A stretch of 45,196 nucleotides of DNA from CAYVFC01 sp964450715. GTDB lineage: Bacteria; Myxococcota_A; Polyangia; Polyangiales; JAFGIB01. The translations under genes were made by a program, and so were the position numbers. The stretch is taken from the NCBI GenBank assembly GCA_964450715.1, contig CAYVFC010000058.1:1-45196 (forward strand). Reading direction: 5' to 3'. This document shows, piece by piece, positions 8,893 to 15,760 of the stretch. The notes beneath the pieces were generated by a model. The model ran no database searches. It saw nothing but the letters and a program-made list of their open reading frames with translations, and was not told where the DNA came from. Positions within the stretch are counted from its first letter, which is position 1, and each line of letters starts with the position of its first letter.

Positions 8893-9330
8893 CTACCGCT
8901 TTCCCGACGTTCTGCACAGAACCTTGCGCATGGCTACGCGCCTCTGCAAGTCGAGCCCCCTCTCGGCATCCCTTTCAAGGATCGCCTTCAGGTAAGGGGG
9001 CATATCGGCCGCTGCAACGGCGCGAAATCCGTGGCGCCTGTACCACGGCGCATTACAGCGAACCCGGCTGAAGGTGACCAGGCTGACCGCTCGACAGGCG
9101 TGCTCATCGGCCAGCGACTGGACGCGGTCGAGCAACCGGTTACCGATTCCACGGCCCTGGCACCGCGGATGAACGTCGATCTCGACCAGATATAGATCGG
9201 AGGCGAACAGGCGGGTAAGCGCGAAGCCGACGGCGGCGGCCCGGTCGTCCAGAGCGACCAGTAGTAAACCCCGGCGCTGTGCCTCCAGATGAACGTGCAC
9301 CGGTACGGTCTCTTCGCGTAACGCGGGCAT
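8893..9330 (-). CDS. GNAT-family N-acetyltransferase
   Basis: A cytoplasmic acyl-CoA-dependent acetyltransferase of 145 residues. Motif A, the acetyl-CoA pyrophosphate loop, is IDVHPRCQGRGIGNRLL, with Q/R-x-x-G-x-G at residues 58-63. Motif B, WYRRHGFRAV, lies near residue 120 and is a common GNAT ending. The N-terminal strand pair is short, so the protein may start further upstream than ATG 9330 or belong to a minimal GNAT subgroup. The substrate cannot be read from sequence. It begins 30 bases downstream of a small exported protein on the same strand and may share its transcript. Confidence 0.85.
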   Translation of the reverse strand: MPALREETVPVHVHLEAQRRGLLLVALDDRAAAVGFALTRLFASDLYLVEIDVHPRCQGRGIGNRLLDRVQSLADEHACRAVSLVTFSRVRCNAPWYRRHGFRAVAAADMPPYLKAILERDAERGLDLQRRVAMRKVLCRTSGKR

Positions 9331-9360
9331 TCCGTGTGACCGCCCCGCGATAAAGGGCGC

Positions 9361-9723
9361 TCAGTCGGGCAGAATCTGGATCGAGCGCAGCTTGCAGTAG
9401 CCGCTGGATGTGAGCGTGTCGTCCCAGGAAATGCGGACCCGTTTGCCGCCCACCTGGGCCGCAAGCGCCACCCGCAATGCAGCTTCGCCTCGTTCGTCGT
9501 CTTTGGCGATCTTGAAGAGCACCTCATTATCGCTTTTACTGCAGCTGCCGGCCGTGACTCCGGCCTCCAAAGTAACGTAGTTACCACTGGTATACTCGAC
9601 GTTGACTCCTACGCGTCTGACGAGCCCTTCTACGGATCCAGACGCAGCCGACGCAGCGCCGGCGACCGCAAAGAGTGCGAGGGAAGCGCCCATAGTAAAA
9701 ATGATTGATTTCTTGATGAACAT
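9361..9723 (-). CDS. Small exported protein of unknown function
   Basis: A 120-residue protein with a clear Sec signal peptide (MFIKKSIIFTMGASLALFAV then AGAASA, cleavage near residue 26). The mature part is about 94 residues, predicted mostly beta, with two cysteines (SCSKS and YCKLR) that could form one disulfide. AAAGGGA lies eight bases before the ATG, giving a firm start. I do not recognise a named domain. It transcribes away from the AT-rich region 9724-10210 and precedes the GNAT gene. Base composition is lower in GC than the genes before 8.9 kb. Confidence 0.7.
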   Translation of the reverse strand: MFIKKSIIFTMGASLALFAVAGAASAASGSVEGLVRRVGVNVEYTSGNYVTLEAGVTAGSCSKSDNEVLFKIAKDDERGEAALRVALAAQVGGKRVRISWDDTLTSSGYCKLRSIQILPD

Positions 9724-10210
9724 CGCTGTTCCCTTTCTAACGCGGGGCGGTTGCTACCCCGGGTCGTATACGTTGACTGTCAATGTCAATTACTCGGCCC
9801 CGCGTGGCTCGAGCCGAGGTACAGATAGAAGGACGCATACTCTCGTGCCTTCGACTCGCAACGGACGCGTCCGCTGCGGTATTAGCCAAATCGGGCGTAT
9901 AGTAAGCATAAACCCATCCCTACGACTGTTCCTTTGTACTTCCGGCTCACGGAGGGATCAATGTCTGATTTGTTAAGTTTTCTTAACAAGTTAGTACCTT
10001 ACGATAGGCTTTATTCACGGCAATTTCTTAACATTTCGAGTTCCCTTTCGCACTTGACGGATGTCTATTCGCAATGACAATAAGTAGTAACGATGTTGGT
10101 AGCTAATACATACAAGACTAGAGGCGGGTTCTTTGTGAGAACACACTCCGCGGTTGATATCGCACCAAGACGCTATTGACGCTATTGAGCCAAAAGGAGC
10201 GGGACGAAAG
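9724..10210. other. AT-rich divergent intergenic region
   Basis: This gap separates an exported protein on the minus strand from the protease lipoprotein on the plus strand, so it must hold both promoters. It is markedly AT-rich compared with its surroundings. The only clear structure is the palindrome at 9970-9989. No gene is supported in it. Confidence 0.6.
9970..9989. promoter_or_regulatory. Perfect 8-bp palindrome, possible operator
   Basis: TTGTTAAG and CTTAACAA are separated by TTTT. The site lies mid-way between divergent genes, so an operator is more likely than a terminator, although it is also a good hairpin. A related TTCTTAACA occurs again near 10026. Confidence 0.45.
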
Positions 10211-11197
10211 ATGATTCGAACGAGCGCACTTCTCTTTATAGTCGTTGCGACACACCTAGCGGGGTGCATCGCCGAAACCATGGAGTCGGAGGCAGCGGAT
10301 CTTGCCCGCTCGCCGGTCATCTATGGAACTGACACGCGCGTCGAGTACCACGAAGCCTCGGCGAGACAGCAGCGCTGGTCAGACGCTACAGCGCTACTTA
10401 CCAGCCACTCTGGCTTGGAGAACGACGGCGGCGGGTTATGTACGCCCTCCGATGAGGAGTGTTATCTACTGGTCGATTCCTACGAATTAGTGGACGGCGA
10501 TGGCGACGGTAATGCGGACGAAGACCTCTGTTCGACTGTCGCGTTTTACGGCGATCGGCAATCGCTAGGTGGATATTGCTCGGGATTCCTCGTTGGACCA
10601 GACCTCGCGGTGACGGCGGGACACTGCATCGAGTCGACCGCTGATTGCAGCGATACGACTTTCGTATTCGGCTTTCATAATGACATTCCGGGCGCCGATC
10701 CGGAGTTATATTTCGGCAAAGACGATCGTTACCGCTGTCAATCGGTCGTAAGCCGCGGTTTGGCGGGGGATGTCGACTACGCGGTAGTCAAGCTTGACCG
10801 CGTTGTCACCGGACGTATACCTTTTCGTATTCGCTATACCGGCATCGTTCCGACCTTCGATAATGTGACCTTGATCGGTCACCCCTCTGCACTGTCGAAG
10901 AAGATCGACCCGGGCGGCTCGGTTTACTGGAACGAACCGGCGGACGTTTTTTTTGAAGCGAGCGTCGATGCTATCGGCGGCAACAGCGGCTCTGCAGTCA
11001 TCAACGCCGCTACCGGGGTCGTGGAGGGCATCTTGGTCAGCGGTAATACCGACTACGTTCAGCAGGGCAGTTGCTACGTCGAACAGGTCTGTAACGAATC
11101 CGGATGCGACAATTTGAAAACAGAGACGATCTCGAGTATTGCGCAAGCTAAAGACCATGTTCCGCTTCACGCTTCGATCATAATGTCAATCATCTAG
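10211..11197 (+). CDS. Trypsin-like (S1/V8-type) serine protease, lipoprotein
   Basis: A secreted serine endopeptidase of 328 residues anchored by a lipobox (HLAGC, Cys19). The chymotrypsin-fold triad is visible: His138 in LAVTAGHC, Asp189 in GDVDYAVVKL and Ser259 in GGNSGSAV. A short Asp/Gly-rich loop, DGDGDGNADED at about 95-105, looks like a calcium-binding loop of the type-3 thrombospondin or EF-hand kind. ATG 10211 is chosen because AAGGAG lies about 11 bases upstream and a signal peptide follows at once; the frame is open to 10154. Target unknown. Cysteine pairs around the His box suggest disulfides, consistent with export. Confidence 0.85.
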   Translation: MIRTSALLFIVVATHLAGCIAETMESEAADLARSPVIYGTDTRVEYHEASARQQRWSDATALLTSHSGLENDGGGLCTPSDEECYLLVDSYELVDGDGDGNADEDLCSTVAFYGDRQSLGGYCSGFLVGPDLAVTAGHCIESTADCSDTTFVFGFHNDIPGADPELYFGKDDRYRCQSVVSRGLAGDVDYAVVKLDRVVTGRIPFRIRYTGIVPTFDNVTLIGHPSALSKKIDPGGSVYWNEPADVFFEASVDAIGGNSGSAVINAATGVVEGILVSGNTDYVQQGSCYVEQVCNESGCDNLKTETISSIAQAKDHVPLHASIIMSII

Positions 11198-11287
11198 TCG
11201 GCGCGGACGACACCAGGAAGCCCAGACCTTTGGCGGGGGGATTGAGAGGATCGGAGGCGTCCCTCGTCAGGGACGTCGTTATCAAAT

Positions 11288-11340
11288 TATTCGGTGTGAA
11301 AACGACCGAATTGCGTCATACTGACGGGGCGGAAAAGGGG
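11288..11340 (+). repeat. Dispersed repeat, copy A
   Basis: A segment whose core at 11310-11329 (ATTGCGTCATACTGACGGGG) matches copy B at 13314-13333 in 19 of 20 bases. Weaker similarity extends about 20 bases upstream, and a GGAAAA(A)GGG tract follows in both. Copy A ends shortly before the SD of the gene at 11357. Confidence 0.6.
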
Positions 11341-11356
11341 AGAGGAGACAGGTGTC

Positions 11357-12247
11357 GTGCCAACCGGAATATCGAAAATGGAAAGGGATACGCTGAAGAG
11401 AATGCGCGGCAGGAGGACTTCAGGAGCGCTCTTTATTCTGACGGCGCTGCTGGGCGGCGCCTGTACAGGCAGCGAGCCGCCGGACCAGGGCAGCCAGGTC
11501 GGACAGAGCGCTTCGGGATCGGGCGGCACTTCGGGTCAGACGGCCACCGGTGGCGGGGCGGCGGGATCGGCCGGAGCGTCCGGCGCAGGCACGGGCGGAG
11601 CCGAACCCGGTCTGCCGGACTTTCACGACTTATCCAGTCTGCCCAGCGGTTGCGACGTGCTGAAGGATGCGGAGGGTAGCGACACTGCAAGCGACTTGAT
11701 TGGTGTATGGGACGCGAGTATCGACGGCGAGCTCGTCGTGATCGAAGTCAAGCCCACCGGTCTCTCGCTGCAATGGAACGACGAAGCCGTGGTTGCACAA
11801 GAGACGGACAGCGGCTATCTTGGGACCTATTCCAAGACCTCTAACCGCACTTCAAAGGATACTGTCGTCGTAAGCACGGGGGCATTCTCGGTGAATCTGG
11901 GGATAATTCCCTGGGAAATAGGCGGCGACTGGACCTTTTCCTCGCAAGACTACGACGGGCAAGTCACCATTGAGCCGACGCTCTTGTCGATGCAGTGGAG
12001 CGAAACGAGTCCGACCAGCTACGTGACCCTCGCGCGAATGACATCGGGAGAGTCCGTGCTGGGCGAATTCGCGGGATCTTGGCGGCTCATGGCTGACAAT
12101 ACCGAATGCGCGCTGGAAGTGGCCGGCAATCGAGGTACGGCAGACTGCGGCGACGATGGGCGGATGACGGTAGTCGTCGGGGACGGCGTGATCAGCGGAT
12201 GCATGACATCGGGGCTCGAGTTCTCGGCCTTTCGACGTACTCCGTAG
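11357..12247 (+). CDS. Lipoprotein with Gly/Ser linker, unknown function
   Basis: A 296-residue predicted lipoprotein: a long basic n-region, a hydrophobic stretch and lipobox LLGGAC near residue 36, then about 45 residues of Gly/Ser/Ala linker. The C-terminal 200 residues contain two similar beta-rich halves. Each has a pattern like LIGVWDASIDGELVVIEV or FAGSWRLMADNTECALEV, recalling small lipocalin-like sandwich domains, but no family is recognised. GTG 11357 is taken as start because AGAGGAG lies nine bases upstream; ATG 11378 or 11402 are alternatives. The next gene begins 15 bases after the stop, suggesting co-expression. Confidence 0.7.
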   Translation: MPTGISKMERDTLKRMRGRRTSGALFILTALLGGACTGSEPPDQGSQVGQSASGSGGTSGQTATGGGAAGSAGASGAGTGGAEPGLPDFHDLSSLPSGCDVLKDAEGSDTASDLIGVWDASIDGELVVIEVKPTGLSLQWNDEAVVAQETDSGYLGTYSKTSNRTSKDTVVVSTGAFSVNLGIIPWEIGGDWTFSSQDYDGQVTIEPTLLSMQWSETSPTSYVTLARMTSGESVLGEFAGSWRLMADNTECALEVAGNRGTADCGDDGRMTVVVGDGVISGCMTSGLEFSAFRRTP

Positions 12248-12262
12248 AATTGAAGGGGATTT

Positions 12263-13225
12263 GTGAAGTATAGGGCGTTAGGGACGGGGCTTGCGCTCTG
12301 CGTTGTGGTGTTCGGTGTAGTTATCTGGGGTAGCCAACGGGCTGACAGATCGACCGGCGATACGACGGCCCCGCCGAAGCTCTGGAACCAGAGCCTATCG
12401 GTCGGGGTCGCCCGCCTACCCACGGCGAAGGCGCCGCCATCCGGAGTGTGGCTGTGGATACACTCGACGCCCGAGGAGCAGCTTCAATCGGTGGTCGACG
12501 AGCTCGAAGGGCTAGTGGTTGGCGCCGAAGCAAGCGCGAGCCCTCTGGTGTTTGACCTTACCCGCGAGCAGGGGAAGCAGTCCCGGCGGACCCTGCTGGG
12601 GGCCGTTCGACCTACGCTCCGCGCCGCGGACCTGTTGATGGCCAACCGTTTCGGCCCGTTCCGGGCACGCATCGCCGAGACGGCGCCGGCTCCGCGGACA
12701 AGACTGGCCGAGAGTCGACCGCTCGCGGAGCTGTGGGATCTCGGACGTCGCGCGCAGGGCACCTGGGCCGCGTTCCCGGTGATGGCCTGGCCTCTGCACT
12801 ACGCTCTGGAGTTATCATTTCCCGATCGAGGGGCGTGCCAGAAGGCGGTGCGATACGTTCGGCACTCCTGGCTTGCGCGGGGCCAGGTTGCGCTGGTCAT
12901 CGACGAAACCCTGACGCGCGATTTCGAGTACCTTCGAGCCGCAGCGTTACCCGCGGATTGGGGGAAAAGCCGTGCTGTCCAGCAGCTCAAGCAGCTGGCC
13001 GCTCGACTATCCACGATAAAACATATTCCCATTCCGTCAGAGCTACGCCTCGCCCTGAATGCGGCCGTGCGACCTCCGGAGAAGCTTCCTCGTTATTTGG
13101 TAGTGCCCTCGACGTCGCTACTGATCATTCCCCGAATGGGGAGCCTGGCTGTTCAGGATAGCTTGAGAAGACAGGTATCGCGTCTGGCGCAGTCGATGAA
13201 CGGAAACGTGTACGGCGCGCGGTAA
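12263..13225 (+). CDS. Membrane-anchored or exported protein of unknown function
   Basis: A 320-residue protein with one N-terminal hydrophobic segment (residues 8-24, LGTGLALCVVVFGVVIW), either an uncleaved anchor or a signal peptide. The rest is soluble, mixed alpha/beta, without low-complexity linker and without a motif I can name. GTG 12263 has AAGGGG about five bases upstream. It follows the lipoprotein gene by 15 bases and so probably shares its mRNA. Function cannot be proposed. Confidence 0.65.
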   Translation: MKYRALGTGLALCVVVFGVVIWGSQRADRSTGDTTAPPKLWNQSLSVGVARLPTAKAPPSGVWLWIHSTPEEQLQSVVDELEGLVVGAEASASPLVFDLTREQGKQSRRTLLGAVRPTLRAADLLMANRFGPFRARIAETAPAPRTRLAESRPLAELWDLGRRAQGTWAAFPVMAWPLHYALELSFPDRGACQKAVRYVRHSWLARGQVALVIDETLTRDFEYLRAAALPADWGKSRAVQQLKQLAARLSTIKHIPIPSELRLALNAAVRPPEKLPRYLVVPSTSLLIIPRMGSLAVQDSLRRQVSRLAQSMNGNVYGAR

Positions 13226-13290
13226 TGGGATAGGTACTCCCGTTTCCTTTCTCGAACAATAGAAGCACTCCTCGGAAGGGTTTCAGTAAG

Positions 13291-13343
13291 TTACTAAATG
13301 TGGTACCCGCCGGATTGCGTCATGCTGACGGGGTTGGAAAAAG
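13291..13343 (+). repeat. Dispersed repeat, copy B
   Basis: Second copy of the element at 11288-11340, with core 13314-13333. Here it overlaps the possible start codons of the transporter gene (ATG 13298 and 13322), whereas copy A lies upstream of its gene. Confidence 0.6.
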
Positions 13344-14227
13344 GGTTGCTGGCGGTACTGGTGCTGGTGCTGATGACCGGCATGGGGGCTACTCTCACCC
13401 TCGGCCATTTCCGCGAGATCGCAAAGAGCCCGCGCGGCGTCTTCATCGGACTGGCCTCGCAGTTTGGCTGGATGCCGCTGATCGCCTTTATATTGGCGCA
13501 TCTGCTGGGGCTTTCGGCTGAAGCCGCCATCGGGCTGGTGATCGTGGGCTGTACCCCGGGAGGGACCACCTCAAACCTCTTCACCTACTACGCGCGCGCC
13601 GACCTGGCGCTGAGCATCTCCATGACCGCGGCGTCTACCGTGGTGGCGGTGCTGTTGATGCCGCTGGTGTTGCTGGTCTACGCCACGCCCTTTACCAGCC
13701 AGGCGCTCAGCATCCCCTACGGCAACGTGGTGACGACCCTGGTGGTGGTGCTGATACCGGTCATGGCCGGCACGGCCATCCGCCACCGCAGCGAGCGAGC
13801 GGCGCGCATCACCGAGAAGATCGGGAGCCTCTCCGGTTTCGCCGTCCTGTTACTGCTCATCGGTAGCAGCGTGGTGCGCAATGCCGCTCTCTTCGCCGAG
13901 CTCACGGCGCAGATGTACATCGCGGCCATCGGGCTGGGAGCCCTGGGGCTGGCTCTGGGCTACCTGGTCGCTTGGATATTGAAGATGCCGGTCGACTCGC
14001 AGCGGGCGGTCTCATTTGAGACCGGCATCCAGAACAGCCCACTGGCCTTTGCCATCATCATCGCCAGCTTTCCCGATGCATCGCACCAAGCCATCCTGAT
14101 GCAGCCGATGCTATACGCGCTATGCGTGCTTATCGTATCGAGCCTGGTCGCGGTGGGGTACCGTTTTAAGACAGACGTCACTATTTCGCAAAACGCGCAA
14201 CCAGTTGCGCATCTTGCCGGGAAATAG
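13322..14227 (+). CDS. Bile acid:sodium symporter (SBF) family transporter
   Basis: A polytopic inner-membrane carrier of 301 residues in the BASS/SBF family, which move organic anions with Na+. Seen are the hallmark IVGCTPGGTTSNLFTYYARA with the following DLALSISMT around residues 70-100, corresponding to the crossover region that forms the sodium sites. A second signature, VSFETGIQNSPLAF, lies near residue 235. About nine hydrophobic helices fit the family. ATG 13322 places the first helix where relatives have it; ATG 13298 adds eight residues and neither has a good SD. Substrate is unknown: bile acids are only the best-known animal substrates. Confidence 0.88.
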   Translation: MLTGLEKGLLAVLVLVLMTGMGATLTLGHFREIAKSPRGVFIGLASQFGWMPLIAFILAHLLGLSAEAAIGLVIVGCTPGGTTSNLFTYYARADLALSISMTAASTVVAVLLMPLVLLVYATPFTSQALSIPYGNVVTTLVVVLIPVMAGTAIRHRSERAARITEKIGSLSGFAVLLLLIGSSVVRNAALFAELTAQMYIAAIGLGALGLALGYLVAWILKMPVDSQRAVSFETGIQNSPLAFAIIIASFPDASHQAILMQPMLYALCVLIVSSLVAVGYRFKTDVTISQNAQPVAHLAGK

Positions 14228-14521
14228 GGACGTCTATCTTTTCTGGCTCTACCGAGACTATCTGTGCCGCTAGACATCACGCCCGTCTCGCCTGCGGCCG
14301 GGCGCCGGAATTGGCACACTCGGTTCGCAAGGGGCGACACGAATGTCGGTGTTCCCGAACCGCCAACCCCGGGGCTCGATGCTGGCAGACGAGTCGCGTT
14401 CGCCGCGTAATCGAGCGCGGGAGCAGCTTTCGAGGCAGCGCCGTTCAGCAATCCGATACGGCACGAATCGTGCTTGAGTTGGTGGCATCGACGGATACTT
14501 CCGCGAGGCAAGCAGGGACAA

Positions 14522-15355
14522 ATGAGATTTTCCTTCGAAGCCCCCGCCTCCTGTCCTGCCGGACTTTCGGCCATGAGCATCCTTTTGCTGCTGATATCAG
14601 CATGCGCCGGTGAGTGTCCGGACGCTCGCCCGAGCATCGGCTCGGGTTGCGATGATCGCGGATTGAAGTGCGAGTACCCGGCACCGGGTTGCGGCGACAG
14701 TAGCGGCTCCATCGACACGATGACCTGTACGAAAAGCGGCTGGCAGACCGACGGCACCCATTGCGATCCCTCGATGCCCCCCTGTCCCATGTCGCTTCCC
14801 GAGCTCGGTTCGCCCTGCAACTATCCGTTACTCGGTCCCTGTTCGTACCGCGCTCCCGGTTGCGATGCGTCGTCCGGTATCTGGACGATCTTCACCTGTG
14901 AATCGTCGCGGTGGGTTTCCGACGGCGCGCGATGCGGAGACGCCGGCGGCCAGTCCACGGATGCGAGTCTCTACTATCCCGACGCGAGTGTTTACCATGA
15001 GGATGCGGGCGATGGTCTCGACGCGACGGATCGACTCGAGTGTCCGCCGGCTCGTCCCGAGCTGAACGGAACCTGCCAGGCCATCGGAACCGAATGTAAC
15101 TATCCCGCACCGGGTTGCGACCCGGAGCTGGGACTGACCGAAACCTTCAGCTGCGGAGAGGGCGGATGGACGTCCGATCACATCCGCTGCCCCGATTGTG
15201 CGGAGACGCGGCCAGCGGTGGGCTCTCTGTGTTTGCCGATCGGATTCGAATGCAAGTATCCCGCCCCCGGTTGCGGCAGTCTTGACGTCTACGTAACGTA
15301 TACCTGTGGGCTGTCCGGCTGGATGTCCGACGGCACGCACTGCGATCCCATCTGA
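14522..15355 (+). CDS. Lipoprotein with four six-cysteine repeats
   Basis: A 277-residue exported protein built of four copies of a 50-residue cysteine module at residues 32-81, 88-138, 174-223 and 226-274. Each has six cysteines with spacing C-x10-C-x6/7-C-x6-C-x10/11-C-x11-C. A shared core reads YPAPGC, later GW-x-(S/T)DG-x-x-C. Repeats 2 and 3 are separated by an Asp/Tyr-rich linker with two PDAS(L/V)Y-like units. A lipobox LISAC (Cys28) follows a signal sequence. ATG 14522 is chosen because GCAGGGA is upstream; a TTG at 14474 is less likely. I do not recognise the module. The regular cysteine pattern implies three disulfides per repeat and an extracytoplasmic, probably binding or structural, role. 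Confidence 0.75.
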   Translation: MRFSFEAPASCPAGLSAMSILLLLISACAGECPDARPSIGSGCDDRGLKCEYPAPGCGDSSGSIDTMTCTKSGWQTDGTHCDPSMPPCPMSLPELGSPCNYPLLGPCSYRAPGCDASSGIWTIFTCESSRWVSDGARCGDAGGQSTDASLYYPDASVYHEDAGDGLDATDRLECPPARPELNGTCQAIGTECNYPAPGCDPELGLTETFSCGEGGWTSDHIRCPDCAETRPAVGSLCLPIGFECKYPAPGCGSLDVYVTYTCGLSGWMSDGTHCDPI

Positions 15356-15760
15356 CCCGCCGTACGCCCCTCCCCGAGAGAATATACGGTCCTGACGGAT
15401 CACGAAAAGATAACCGGGACGGTCTCGCACGGAAGATTGTACCGGGATTTGCGAGTCGCCATAGTCAAACCGTACCGCGACCTGGTCGGGGATCCGTCTG
15501 TCGGATACCCGGGCGTTCTGCGGCTCGTTTTCGGGTCCCGCTTCAATTCCGGCGCTACTTTATTTTCCGGTTTCGGTGTCGCTCTCCACTCTCGAAATCC
15601 GGGTACTCAGAAAGGCGGTCGACAACGTCCGTCCGTTCTTCTCTCCTCGATCCCGGAAATCCAGCTAATTTGTCCTTCTATCTAAGCAAGCCAGTGGGGC
15701 CACAGTCCGCGACTCCCTTTGCATGACTCGTCTTCGTCTCATAAACCGCGAAACGATGCA
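15356..15760. other. Intergenic gap without recognised gene
   Basis: This lies between two convergent genes. Short frames are open, for example 15437-15685 on the plus strand, but they have no SD, no recognisable protein features and no continuity with neighbours. No strong terminator was seen. Confidence 0.5.

Noticed and set aside
15437..15685. 82-codon plus-strand frame in the gap after the Cys-repeat gene
   Set aside because: No SD, no composition typical of neighbouring proteins and no motif.
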